From the NCBI GenBank assembly GCA_030039995.1, contig JASHUL010000247.1:1-5462 (forward strand): 5,462 bases of DNA. Reading direction: 5' to 3'. Shown here one piece after another: positions 1-5,462 of the stretch. This stretch comes from Thermoplasmata archaeon (GTDB taxonomy: Archaea > Thermoplasmatota > Thermoplasmata > Lutacidiplasmatales > UBA184). The notes beneath the pieces were generated by a model that did not search any database, was not told the DNA's origin, and worked only from the letters and a program-made list of their open reading frames with translations. A program made the translations under genes and the position numbers. How positions within the stretch are numbered: position 1 is the first letter of the stretch; every line of letters starts with the position of its first letter.

Positions 1-275
1 ACCCACCGGCGAGTAGCGGCGCCGATGCGGGTTTGCAGTATAACCCTACCGGGTTCGCCGCACACGCCACAGCCCGACCGGGACTCGGGAGGAACCCTCC
101 GTGTCCTCGGGGTCCTAAGCTCGAAGCGCCGGGGGGGCCGCGAGCCGACTACGGCCCGCCTTCACCGGCGCTCCCGGAGAAGACCATCGGCTCGCGCGGG
201 GGACGGACGAGAGCGGACCTCGGCGCGACGACCCGCTCCCGTCGATGAGAACGACCGACCGACCCCGTTCGAACG
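1..275. other. Left-edge region with no recognisable gene
   Basis: This stretch lies past the stop codon of the second regulator gene and holds no reading frame that resembles a known protein. The open frames crossing it are antisense to the regulators or arginine/proline-rich in the way GC-rich non-coding DNA usually is. Three structures are visible. GGGTT at 29-33 and again at 51-55 flank AACCC at 42-46, so two alternative 5-bp hairpins could form. A hairpin at 81-106 pairs GGAC/GTCC outside GGAGG/CCTCC. A 10-bp inverted repeat pairs 139-148 with 187-196 across a 38-base loop. A TATAA at 39-43 could serve as a promoter element on either strand, for example for a minus-strand gene starting beyond the left edge. 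No T-rich terminator was seen after the regulator operon. Confidence 0.5.
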
Positions 276-1091
276 TCAGGCACGGGCGCCCGCGTACGAC
301 CGCCGCGGACCACGGAACGCCGTGCCGCTGAACGCCGAGTCGAGCAGCTTCTCCTCGATCACCGCGATCGCGGACGAAACGGCCGACCGGCTACGTCCGA
401 TGCGGCGAGCGAGATCGGTCAGGCCGATCTTCCGCGGGACCTCGAAGTAGCCCGCGCTCATCGCGACGTCCAGGATGCGATGTTGCGCCGGAGAGAGCGC
501 CGGGATTCGACTCTGAAGCGGGCCCCGGCGGAGCGAGATGATCCGCAGGTTCGGGTCCACCGACCGGCCGAAGTCGAGGATCCGCCGGAACTCCGCTCCG
601 CGGGCGACCACCTCCCAGGCCGCGGTGCCCGACTGCATCCAGATCGGGAGCGGTAGGGGGATCCCGAGTTGGCGGTAGAAGTAGACGACGGGGGGATTGC
701 GGTAGGCGATACGATAGAGTCCGCCCCCGCCGACCTCGGCGAGGGCCTCCACGCGGAGGATATCCGGGAACCGCGAGATCTCGTCGGACCAGGCGCCGGC
801 CGGCGGACCGCTGATCCATAGGTCGGAAACGGAGTGGTCGGCGTCGAGCTCCGAGAAACTCAGGTACTCCACCCGGAGGTCCGGATGCCGACGGGTGAAC
901 GGCCCGACCCAAACCGTGTCCGGGACCCGGATCCGCGCCGAGGCCAACACGATGGTCTCGGCCTCCGTGGACGTGCGCTGCTGAAGCGCCCGCAGGCGCG
1001 CCTGCGTGGCCGCCCGGTCGCGCGAGCCGCGCCCCTGGGGCGACTTGCGGGGGCGCTGCGGGGGTCCGTGGGAGGTCGACCGGCCGGTCAT
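276..1091 (-). CDS. HTH_10-type (bacterio-opsin activator-like) transcriptional regulator, downstream paralogue
   Basis: A 271-residue protein predicted to act as a cytoplasmic DNA-binding regulator. Residues 1-45 are a basic, probably disordered tail. Residues about 47-195 form an input domain of the kind that precedes HTH_10 domains in archaeal Bat-like proteins, with conserved-looking ARIRVP, VSDLWISG and GLYRIAYRNPP segments. Residues about 199-253 match the HTH_10 pattern: LSPAQHRILDVAMSAGYFEVPRK reduced to its key parts is a Q-H-x-x-L helix, then AGYF-VPR, then a recognition segment around GRSRSAVSSAI and a final EEKLL. The ATG shares the ATGA overlap with the stop of the upstream paralogue and has no good ribosome binding site of its own, so translation is probably coupled. 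By hand count it shares 87 of 167 ungapped residues with the upstream protein. Ligand and targets are unknown. The family call is strong, the function inferred. Confidence 0.88.
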   Translation of the reverse strand: MTGRSTSHGPPQRPRKSPQGRGSRDRAATQARLRALQQRTSTEAETIVLASARIRVPDTVWVGPFTRRHPDLRVEYLSFSELDADHSVSDLWISGPPAGAWSDEISRFPDILRVEALAEVGGGGLYRIAYRNPPVVYFYRQLGIPLPLPIWMQSGTAAWEVVARGAEFRRILDFGRSVDPNLRIISLRRGPLQSRIPALSPAQHRILDVAMSAGYFEVPRKIGLTDLARRIGRSRSAVSSAIAVIEEKLLDSAFSGTAFRGPRRSYAGARA

Positions 1092-1849
1092 CCGTTCGAG
1101 AGCGGAGGTCGCAGGGCGGACTCGAGGAGTTTCTGCTCGATCAGCGCGATCGCTTCCGAAACGCTCGACTTGCTACGGTTCAGCTTTCGCGCGAGCGCGG
1201 TCAGCGTGATGCCCCGAGGGACCGCGAAGTAACCGGCGGCCATCGCCTCGGTCAAGAGCTGGTGCTGGCGCTCGGTAAGGGACGGGAGGTGATTGCGCAA
1301 CGGGCGACGCCGGATCGAGATGACCCGAGCTTCGGGGTCGCGCTGGCGAGCGAACTCCATCACGGCCTCGAACTCGGAGTACCGGGCGGCGATCTCCCAG
1401 TCGATCATCCCGGCCTGGATGCGCAGGGGGAACGGAACCGGGAGCTGCAACCTCCGGTACAACCCGATGATCGGTGGGTCGCGGTACGTGATCCGGTAGA
1501 GGCATCCCTCGCCCACCTGGGCGAGGCTGTCGACCCGGATCACGTCGGGGTACTGGGCGAGCTCGGCCGCCCAGACTCCGGGCGGGCCTCCGCTGATCCA
1601 GTAGTCGGAGATCGACAGCCCGGCCCCGACCTCGCCACGGTTCAACACCTCGAGCCGGACCTGGGGATGGGCACTCGAGAACGCGGACGTCCACAGGTCC
1701 GACGGGATGCGGATGCGCAAGGTGGCGAGAAACAGGCGGTCCGATGCGGGCGCATCTCCCTCCTCCGGCGAGGGCGATCGAACCTCCGCGCCCGCCGTCC
1801 GGCCCGCGGTGGGGTCTTCCTGGCGGTCGGGGCGAGCGCGCCGGGCCAT
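1088..1849 (-). CDS. HTH_10-type (bacterio-opsin activator-like) transcriptional regulator, upstream paralogue
   Basis: A 253-residue protein, first gene of a two-gene unit. Residues 1-38 are charged and low in complexity. Residues about 39-188 form the N-terminal input domain, with RIRIPSDLW, ISDYWISGGPPG and CLYRITYRDPP segments aligning without gaps to the downstream paralogue. Residues about 190-244 are the HTH_10 domain: RQHQLL helix, AGYFAVPRGITL, then LARKLNRSKSSVSEAI as the helix-turn-helix and IEQKLL at the end. The ATG at 1849-1847 is favoured because GGAGGG lies just upstream and an A/T-rich promoter-like element lies before that. Family knowledge places such proteins as archaeal regulators of adjacent or distant metabolic genes. 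It could regulate the thermopsin gene 162 bp away on the same strand, or itself, but nothing in the sequence proves a target. No phosphoacceptor domain or metal-binding cysteine cluster is seen. Confidence 0.9.
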   Translation of the reverse strand: MARRARPDRQEDPTAGRTAGAEVRSPSPEEGDAPASDRLFLATLRIRIPSDLWTSAFSSAHPQVRLEVLNRGEVGAGLSISDYWISGGPPGVWAAELAQYPDVIRVDSLAQVGEGCLYRITYRDPPIIGLYRRLQLPVPFPLRIQAGMIDWEIAARYSEFEAVMEFARQRDPEARVISIRRRPLRNHLPSLTERQHQLLTEAMAAGYFAVPRGITLTALARKLNRSKSSVSEAIALIEQKLLESALRPPLSNG

Positions 1850-1852
1850 CGA

Positions 1853-1858
1853 CCCTCC
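1853..1858 (-). promoter_or_regulatory. Ribosome binding site of the upstream regulator gene
   Basis: On the minus strand GGAGGG ends three bases before the ATG at 1849. It matches the archaeal 16S rRNA anti-Shine-Dalgarno sequence (CCUCC core). The spacing is short, but it is the best such site near any gene in the window and supports this start codon. Confidence 0.5.
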
Positions 1859-1874
1859 GATGGACGTCGTCCCT

Positions 1875-1890
1875 CTAAACTTACTCTTTC
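1875..1890 (-). promoter_or_regulatory. Candidate archaeal promoter (BRE/TATA-like) for the regulator pair
   Basis: Read on the minus strand, a purine-rich CGAAAG at 1890-1885 is followed by AAGTTTAGA at 1882-1874. This is the only A/T-rich patch in the spacer and resembles a TFB-recognition element next to a weak TATA box. About 25 bases downstream lies the ATG at 1849, so the transcript would have a very short leader. An imperfect palindrome, CGAC-CGCA-GTCG at 1890-1901, sits directly upstream and could be an operator. Confidence 0.35.
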
Positions 1891-1946
1891 GACCGCAGTC
1901 GAGCTCCCCCCGGGTAGCGACCGCGCGCTGCGCACCGGAACAGGTT

Positions 1947-1992
1947 GGGCCGGGGTCGTGGACCCCGGCCCCGGGCGCCGGTGAGCGCCCGG
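1947..1992 (-). terminator. Two abutting GC-rich hairpins after the thermopsin gene (possible 3'-end element)
   Basis: GGGCCGGGGTC at 1947-1957 and GACCCCGGCCC at 1961-1971 form a perfect 11-bp stem around a 3-base loop. Immediately beside it, 1971-1978 pairs with 1985-1992 in a perfect 8-bp stem (core CGGGCGC/GCGCCCG) around CGGTGA. The structures begin about 20 bases after the thermopsin stop codon at 2012-2014 on the minus strand. No U-tract follows, and archaeal termination normally relies on U-rich stretches, so this may be a 3'-end stabilising or processing structure rather than an intrinsic terminator. It might also be an operator ahead of the regulator pair. The inverted repeats themselves are certain; their function is not. 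Confidence 0.4.
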
Positions 1993-2011
1993 AACGACGC
2001 CCAATTCGGTC

Positions 2012-4531
2012 TTACGGGTGCGGCAACACCAGCGGCGCGTAGTCCCCGCCGTTGTAGATGTACGTCGCGTAGTAGTACGACGGACCGTAGATATCGACCG
2101 TCAGGGTCGTCGCGTTCTCGTCGTACGGCAAGACGCCGTACGGGTTCACCGCGCCGTTGTACGGGTTGGGAGAGGTGGTGGTCGTACCGTAGTCCCACCA
2201 GTAGTTCCCGCCCTGCACGTGCCCGTGGACGATGCTTCCGACCAGTGGCACCAGCGGGAAACCGGCCGCGAAGTGCACGATCGACGCCGACTGCACGGGG
2301 ATGTTCCACCACTCGGTGTACAGGAACGCGTCGCCCGAGTAGAGGTTCAGCGGCAGCATGAACGCCGTCGTGGGGGTCGCGACCCAGTTGTTGTAGATCA
2401 GGTCGTCCGACTCGGCCAGCTCGATCCCGATTCCGTACGCATACGGCAGGAGCTCGAGCTCTGAGGGCGGGGAGTTCACCTGAGTGAACACGTTGCCCCA
2501 GATGGTGTTGTTGCCTCCGCCGACGTTGATCGGCCCGAACAGCGTACCGGCGCTGAACAGCAGCAACGCCTGTCCCTCGGTCGCGAAGTTGTTCCGCGCG
2601 ACCAGGTTGTGCGACGAGTCGTAGAACACCATGTTGAACGAGTCCCACACGAGCGGGTACCACGCCGTCGCGCCGAACCAACCGGTGATGTTCACCGCAT
2701 CGAGCACCGCGAGGTGGCTCACGCCCCAGAACCAGAACTGGAGCTCGTTGGTCTGCGGGAGGTACACGCCGGGGTACTCGAAGTCGCTCGTCTGGGTGGT
2801 GAACATCGACGCGTGCAGAAGGTACGTCGTCGCGGTGGTCCCGCTGAGGAACACGCCCGGATACACCGGGAAGACGTAGTCGTTGTAGAGCCCGAACACG
2901 GAGCTCAGTGGAGCCCACTGGTTGTTGAACAACACGTACGGGTTCGTGGCCGTCCCCGCTCCGTAGTAGCTGATGGCCGGGAGCTCACGGTTCGAGAACG
3001 CCCAGATCGGAGTGTAGACCCCGCGGGAGTAGTCTTGCCGCAGATGCACGTTGACCGTCTGCGCCGACGCGACGTGGAGCGTCAGCGTCACCGGGTCGTA
3101 GTTGCTCAACTCGACCGTCAGCGTGTACACGCCCGGCGTCAGGTAGAACGCGGACGTGTAGAGGTTCGACTCCGCGTACGGTTGTGCGAAGACGAAGTTC
3201 TCGAGGCTCACGGTGTTGTTCCACGGAGTGACGACGTCGAACGCGTTCACCGGGCTGATCGCGAGCCGAACTTGGACGGCACCGCCGGGCGCCCCTGCGT
3301 TCCACAGTCCGCGCATCACGGTCGGTCCCGTGGTCATGATCCCGTACCGGGTGGTCCCCGGAGGGGCCGCGCTCGGGGAGGAACCCCAGGCGACGTTCGC
3401 GCCCGTGACGGTCTCGCCGGTCTCGCCGCCGTAGTTGTACGCGGCCGGCGTCGACTGGTACTCCCCGGCCTTCGCGTTCCAGTAGGAGAGCCCGAGGATC
3501 GCGTTCGCCGAGCCGAGGTCCGCGTTGCTGCCCCCGCCCGGTCCCCCGAAGATCAGTTCGTAGTCGTCCGTCAGTCCGACCGGGTTGTAGGTGTACCCGT
3601 TCGCCGTGAAGTTCGACGGCGTGGTCAACGGAGTGCCACCGGTGTTCAGGGAGTTGAAGATCACCGTGTCGTACGGTGCGCTGAAGATCGTTCCGCTCGG
3701 ACCCGAGAGGTCGGCGGTGAACGCCACCGCGTCCCGGCCGTCGATGATCGAGGAGTTGAGGTAGAGGCTGAGGTCCCAGGGGTAGGAGACGGGGAACGGA
3801 ACGATGACCTCGTCATAGTAGTACGAGATCTCGTTGTATCCGTTCGACGAATAGAACGGATTTCCCGCAAGGTCGCCCGTGGGACTCGAGAAGTTCCAGA
3901 TGTTGTCGACGAGGATCATGAAGTCCGTCGTCGGGTAGTACTCGACCACGTTCTGCGTCCAGAAGCTGTACCCGGGCTGGCCGAACAGTGTGATGTTCGT
4001 CTCGACCGCGTTCAGCTGGATGCCGAAGGAGTCGGGGGAGCTCTGGAACAGGTCCTGGCCGACGACACCGGACCCGGTCGAGTCGACCTGGGCAAGGAGG
4101 CTCGTGGTGTTCAGAGTGGTGGGAACGATCGTGCCGCCGGCTCCCTCGCTGAGGCCGTAGTAGGCGAGCCCGGTGGGCGCCGGGGCGGCGTCGTAGAGCG
4201 GGGTGACATACCCGAGATCGTGGGATTGGCTCTCCTGGAGGGCGCTCGCCGAGGGTCGAGGGACAAAGATATCGTGGGGGCTGACGCCGCGCGTTTGCTC
4301 CGTCGACAGCGCGTTGGCGGCGAGCGTGGCCGCGACGTTCGAGCCCGAGGTCGTGGGCGAGACGGCGGCGGGGGCGCTGGTGACGGCGGCGTCGACCGCC
4401 GAGGTCGCGGTCACCGCCGCGGTGCCTCCCGACGACGCAAAGGACTGGGACGAAGCCGCGCCCAGGGTCCCGAAAACAAGCCCGATCACCACGGCGATGC
4501 TCACCAAAGCTCGAATGGTCCACGGCCGCAT
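2012..4531 (-). CDS. Secreted thermopsin-family (peptidase A5) acid protease with C-terminal beta-helix-like region
   Basis: An 839-residue secreted protein, expected to hydrolyse proteins outside the cell at low pH. Residues 1-27 look like a signal peptide (Arg-containing start, hydrophobic 8-24). Residues about 28-100 are A/S/T/V-rich, probably a propeptide or linker. The thermopsin domain spans about 116-390, with APAPTGLAYYG, FGIQLNAV, FWTQNVVEYY, DNIWNFSSP (209-217) and GGPGGGSN (329-336). A beta-rich segment follows at about 453-497, including LTPGVYTLTVELSNY. GTATNPYVLF (526-535), GGGNNTIWGNVF, ESDDLIYNNWV and GNYWWDYG (775-782) resemble NosD-like parallel beta-helix repeats. There is no C-terminal membrane anchor. 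The protein has no cysteine, one lysine (354) and nine N-glycosylation sequons, fitting an acid-stable exoprotein. The catalytic residues of this family cannot be assigned from sequence alone. ATG 4531 is chosen over an in-frame TTG at 4573, which lies directly beside the TATA box. Confidence 0.92.
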   Translation of the reverse strand: MRPWTIRALVSIAVVIGLVFGTLGAASSQSFASSGGTAAVTATSAVDAAVTSAPAAVSPTTSGSNVAATLAANALSTEQTRGVSPHDIFVPRPSASALQESQSHDLGYVTPLYDAAPAPTGLAYYGLSEGAGGTIVPTTLNTTSLLAQVDSTGSGVVGQDLFQSSPDSFGIQLNAVETNITLFGQPGYSFWTQNVVEYYPTTDFMILVDNIWNFSSPTGDLAGNPFYSSNGYNEISYYYDEVIVPFPVSYPWDLSLYLNSSIIDGRDAVAFTADLSGPSGTIFSAPYDTVIFNSLNTGGTPLTTPSNFTANGYTYNPVGLTDDYELIFGGPGGGSNADLGSANAILGLSYWNAKAGEYQSTPAAYNYGGETGETVTGANVAWGSSPSAAPPGTTRYGIMTTGPTVMRGLWNAGAPGGAVQVRLAISPVNAFDVVTPWNNTVSLENFVFAQPYAESNLYTSAFYLTPGVYTLTVELSNYDPVTLTLHVASAQTVNVHLRQDYSRGVYTPIWAFSNRELPAISYYGAGTATNPYVLFNNQWAPLSSVFGLYNDYVFPVYPGVFLSGTTATTYLLHASMFTTQTSDFEYPGVYLPQTNELQFWFWGVSHLAVLDAVNITGWFGATAWYPLVWDSFNMVFYDSSHNLVARNNFATEGQALLLFSAGTLFGPINVGGGNNTIWGNVFTQVNSPPSELELLPYAYGIGIELAESDDLIYNNWVATPTTAFMLPLNLYSGDAFLYTEWWNIPVQSASIVHFAAGFPLVPLVGSIVHGHVQGGNYWWDYGTTTTSPNPYNGAVNPYGVLPYDENATTLTVDIYGPSYYYATYIYNGGDYAPLVLPHP

Positions 4532-4573
4532 GGTTCGCGACCCAATCACAGGGGGTTTTTGAAGCCTCGCCAA

Positions 4574-4583
4574 GTTATACGTC
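4574..4583 (-). promoter_or_regulatory. TATA box of the thermopsin gene
   Basis: The minus strand reads GACGTATAAC here, with TATAA at 4579-4575 in otherwise very GC-rich DNA. Archaeal transcription starts about 25 bases downstream of the box centre, predicted near 4551, giving a leader of about 20 bases before ATG 4531. This spacing supports the ATG and argues against TTG 4573, which would lie upstream of the transcript start. No strong Shine-Dalgarno sequence is seen before the ATG. Confidence 0.5.
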
Positions 4584-4677
4584 GGAATCCCGACCCCGCC
4601 GGCCGGAGTGAGCCGTCCCCGCGCGCACGGCGTGTTTTCGAGAGCGGAGAAGCATTCCGGAGCGACCCGGCCGCCCG

Positions 4678-4715
4678 TCCCGCATCGGGAGGAGCCTCGG
4701 CGCCACGTATCGTGG
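4678..4715. promoter_or_regulatory. Pair of similar short palindromes, possible operator
   Basis: TCCCG-CAT-CGGGA (4678-4690) and CCACG-TAT-CGTGG (4703-4715) are perfect 5-bp inverted repeats around a YAT centre, 25 bp apart centre to centre. They share the pattern YCMCG-YAT-CGKGR. They lie about 150 bp upstream of the protease ATG and about 170 bp upstream of the transporter ATG. Such palindromes suit a dimeric regulator, but in DNA this GC-rich one or so is expected by chance in this stretch, so the call is tentative. Confidence 0.2.
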
Positions 4716-4811
4716 AGACCGACTCGTTTCGACCGCTCTCACGACGCGGGCGGTGCCCGCCCTGCGCGGCCCGCCGAGCCACGGCCCGCCCGCGACGAGG
4801 CCGTCGGTGGG

Positions 4812-4822
4812 GAACCTTTAGG
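4812..4822 (+). promoter_or_regulatory. Weak TATA-like element upstream of the transporter
   Basis: GAACCTTTAGG is the only A/T-containing patch near the transporter start on the plus strand. A start site about 25 bases downstream would give a leader of about 40 bases before ATG 4885. The match to a TATA box is poor. Confidence 0.2.
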
Positions 4823-4868
4823 TCGACACAAGCTCCCCCGCAGCGCACCGCCGCGACCCGCGAGGGCG

Positions 4869-4885
4869 TGGGGACCGAAGCCCCA
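4869..4885 (+). other. Small hairpin over the transporter start codon
   Basis: TGGGG at 4869-4873 can pair with CCCCA at 4881-4885 around ACCGAAG. The pairing includes the A of the ATG and hides the only G-rich stretch that could serve as a ribosome binding site. It might dampen translation, or it may be incidental in such GC-rich DNA. Confidence 0.25.
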
Positions 4886-5462
4886 TGGCGACTCCCGTCT
4901 CTTCGAGCGAGGCCCGCCCCGGCGGGCGCTGGCCGCAGCCCGGGCCTCGACGGATGTTCAGGTGGACCGCGTACGTCCTCGCGGTCACCGCGGTCGGCGC
5001 GGCCGTGCCGACGCCGCTCTACCCGATCTACGAGAGCCGGTTCGGCTTCGCCGCGGGAACTCTCGGAGTGATCTTCGCGGGGTACACGGTCGGCGTCCTC
5101 CTCGTGCTGTTCCTGGTCGCGCCGCAGGCCGAGTACGTCGGGCGTCGAAAACTGCTGGCGCTCGGGATGGTCTGCACCGCGCTCGCCTCGGTCGACTTCG
5201 CGTTCTCGAACGGGGTCGCGCTGCTCGCCCTCGGCCGCCTGATCTCGGGGCTCTCCGTGGGTGCCACGACCAGCGTCGCGACCGCGACCATGGCCGACCT
5301 CGAACCAAACCGCGACCAACACCACGTCGCGAGGGTGGCGGTCGCGGCGAATTTCGGCGGTTTCGCGGTCGCGGTGTTCGCGAGTGGGCTGCTCGTCGCC
5401 TTCGCTCCCGACGCCGCGCAACTCCCGTACCTCCTCCCGCTCGGCGCCAGTGTGCTCGGCCT
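4885..5462 (+). CDS. Major facilitator superfamily (MFS) transporter, 5' part, cut by the window edge
   Basis: The first 192 residues of a membrane transporter whose frame stays open to the window end. An N-terminal tail (1-25) precedes TM1 (about 27-45), with VPTPLYPIYESRFGF after it. TM2 spans about 57-79. The TM2-TM3 loop, AEYVGRRK (82-89), matches the MFS motif A G-x-x-x-D-R/K-x-G-R-R-K in degenerate form. TM3 covers about 90-107. TM4 (110-135) contains GRLISGLSVGA, a good match to motif B (R-x-x-x-G). TM5 (about 151-173) and the start of TM6 follow. An in-frame stop at 4819-4821 and no other start before it make ATG 4885 the first choice; ATG 4954 (residue 24), just before TM1, is an alternative. 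MFS proteins exchange small solutes by proton coupling or uniport. The substrate cannot be told from this half. It is divergent from the protease gene and may share its control region. Confidence 0.88.
   Translation, partial: MATPVSSSEARPGGRWPQPGPRRMFRWTAYVLAVTAVGAAVPTPLYPIYESRFGFAAGTLGVIFAGYTVGVLLVLFLVAPQAEYVGRRKLLALGMVCTALASVDFAFSNGVALLALGRLISGLSVGATTSVATATMADLEPNRDQHHVARVAVAANFGGFAVAVFASGLLVAFAPDAAQLPYLLPLGASVLG

Larger units (their letters stand above)
4584..4884. other. Divergent intergenic region between protease and transporter
   Basis: About 300 bases with no convincing gene. The frames that run through it belong to antisense shadow ORFs. It holds several short perfect palindromes (4678-4690, 4703-4715, 4748-4762), a distant 8-bp inverted repeat (GAGAGCGG at 4640-4647 with CCGCTCTC at 4733-4740) and a weak TATA-like CCTTTAGG before the transporter. 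As the shared upstream region of two divergent genes, it is the natural place for operators controlling one or both. Confidence 0.5.

Noticed and set aside
20..75. tRNA-like GGGTTCG segment with a nearby 5-bp stem
   Set aside because: The loop lacks the conserved A58-type position, no T stem or acceptor stem can be paired, and the candidate anticodon loop has 8 bases.
139..196. 10-bp inverted repeat (139-148 with 187-196) as a terminator of the regulator operon
   Set aside because: The loop is 38 bases, there is no U-tract, and about one such repeat is expected by chance in a window of this size and GC content.
25..450. A 141-codon plus-strand frame at the left edge
   Set aside because: It overlaps the well-supported HTH_10 domain in antisense, and its first part is R/P/S-rich without recognisable features.
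1881..2918. A 345-codon minus-strand frame overlapping the 3' end of the protease
   Set aside because: It lies in another frame of the same strand, is rich in arginine and low in complexity, and shows no family pattern, whereas the thermopsin frame continues intact through the region.
4551..4560. GGGGG-TTTTT run on the plus strand as a terminator
   Set aside because: No plus-strand gene ends before it and no stem precedes it. It lies in the leader of the minus-strand protease gene.
4532..4573. TTG start at 4573 extending the thermopsin protein by 14 residues
   Set aside because: The TTG abuts the TATA box, upstream of the predicted transcription start, and the extension would push the signal peptide inward. 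ATG 4531 gives a normal signal peptide.
2609..5071. An 820-codon open frame on the plus strand, antisense to the thermopsin gene
   Set aside because: Its translation is a monotonous R/V/G/E/D-rich string without domains. It runs through the intergenic region and overlaps both the thermopsin gene and the transporter in another frame. Long antisense frames are expected in very GC-rich genes.
4546..5421. A 291-codon minus-strand frame across the divergent spacer and the transporter
   Set aside because: Charged, repetitive composition and antisense to clear MFS helices. It would also place the protease TATA box inside a gene.

Overview
The window looks archaeal, most likely from a GC-rich (roughly two-thirds GC by eye) member of the Thermoplasmatota or a relative. 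The main evidence is a large secreted thermopsin-family (peptidase A5) acid protease, together with two small regulators that carry a C-terminal helix-turn-helix of the bacterio-opsin-activator (HTH_10) type. TATA-like elements, rather than -35/-10 boxes, sit upstream of the genes. The lineage is an inference. No rRNA, tRNA, CRISPR array or mobile element was recognised.

Layout from left to right: (1) positions 1-275, beyond the 3' end of the regulator pair, with no convincing gene; (2) two tandem paralogous HTH_10-type regulators on the minus strand, joined by an ATGA overlap (1088-1849 upstream, 276-1091 downstream); (3) a 162-bp spacer with a candidate promoter and ribosome binding site for the regulators, plus two abutting GC-rich hairpins just past the thermopsin stop codon; (4) a thermopsin-family exoprotease on the minus strand (2012-4531, 839 residues) with a signal peptide, an A/S/T/V-rich linker or propeptide, the peptidase domain, a beta-rich domain and a C-terminal parallel-beta-helix-like region; (5) a spacer of about 350 bp between divergent genes, with a clear TATA box for the protease and several short palindromes; (6) the 5' part of a divergent major facilitator superfamily transporter on the plus strand (4885 to the window end), cut by the window edge.

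The likely biology is a scavenging exoenzyme locus. The protease would cut extracellular protein in an acidic habitat. The adjacent regulators could control the protease, the transporter or themselves, and the divergent transporter could move a related or unrelated small molecule. Only the gene order supports these links. No wholly new system is evident. The points most worth checking are the duplicated and translationally coupled regulator pair, the protease domain architecture and its near absence of lysine and cysteine, and the paired hairpins between the two transcription units.
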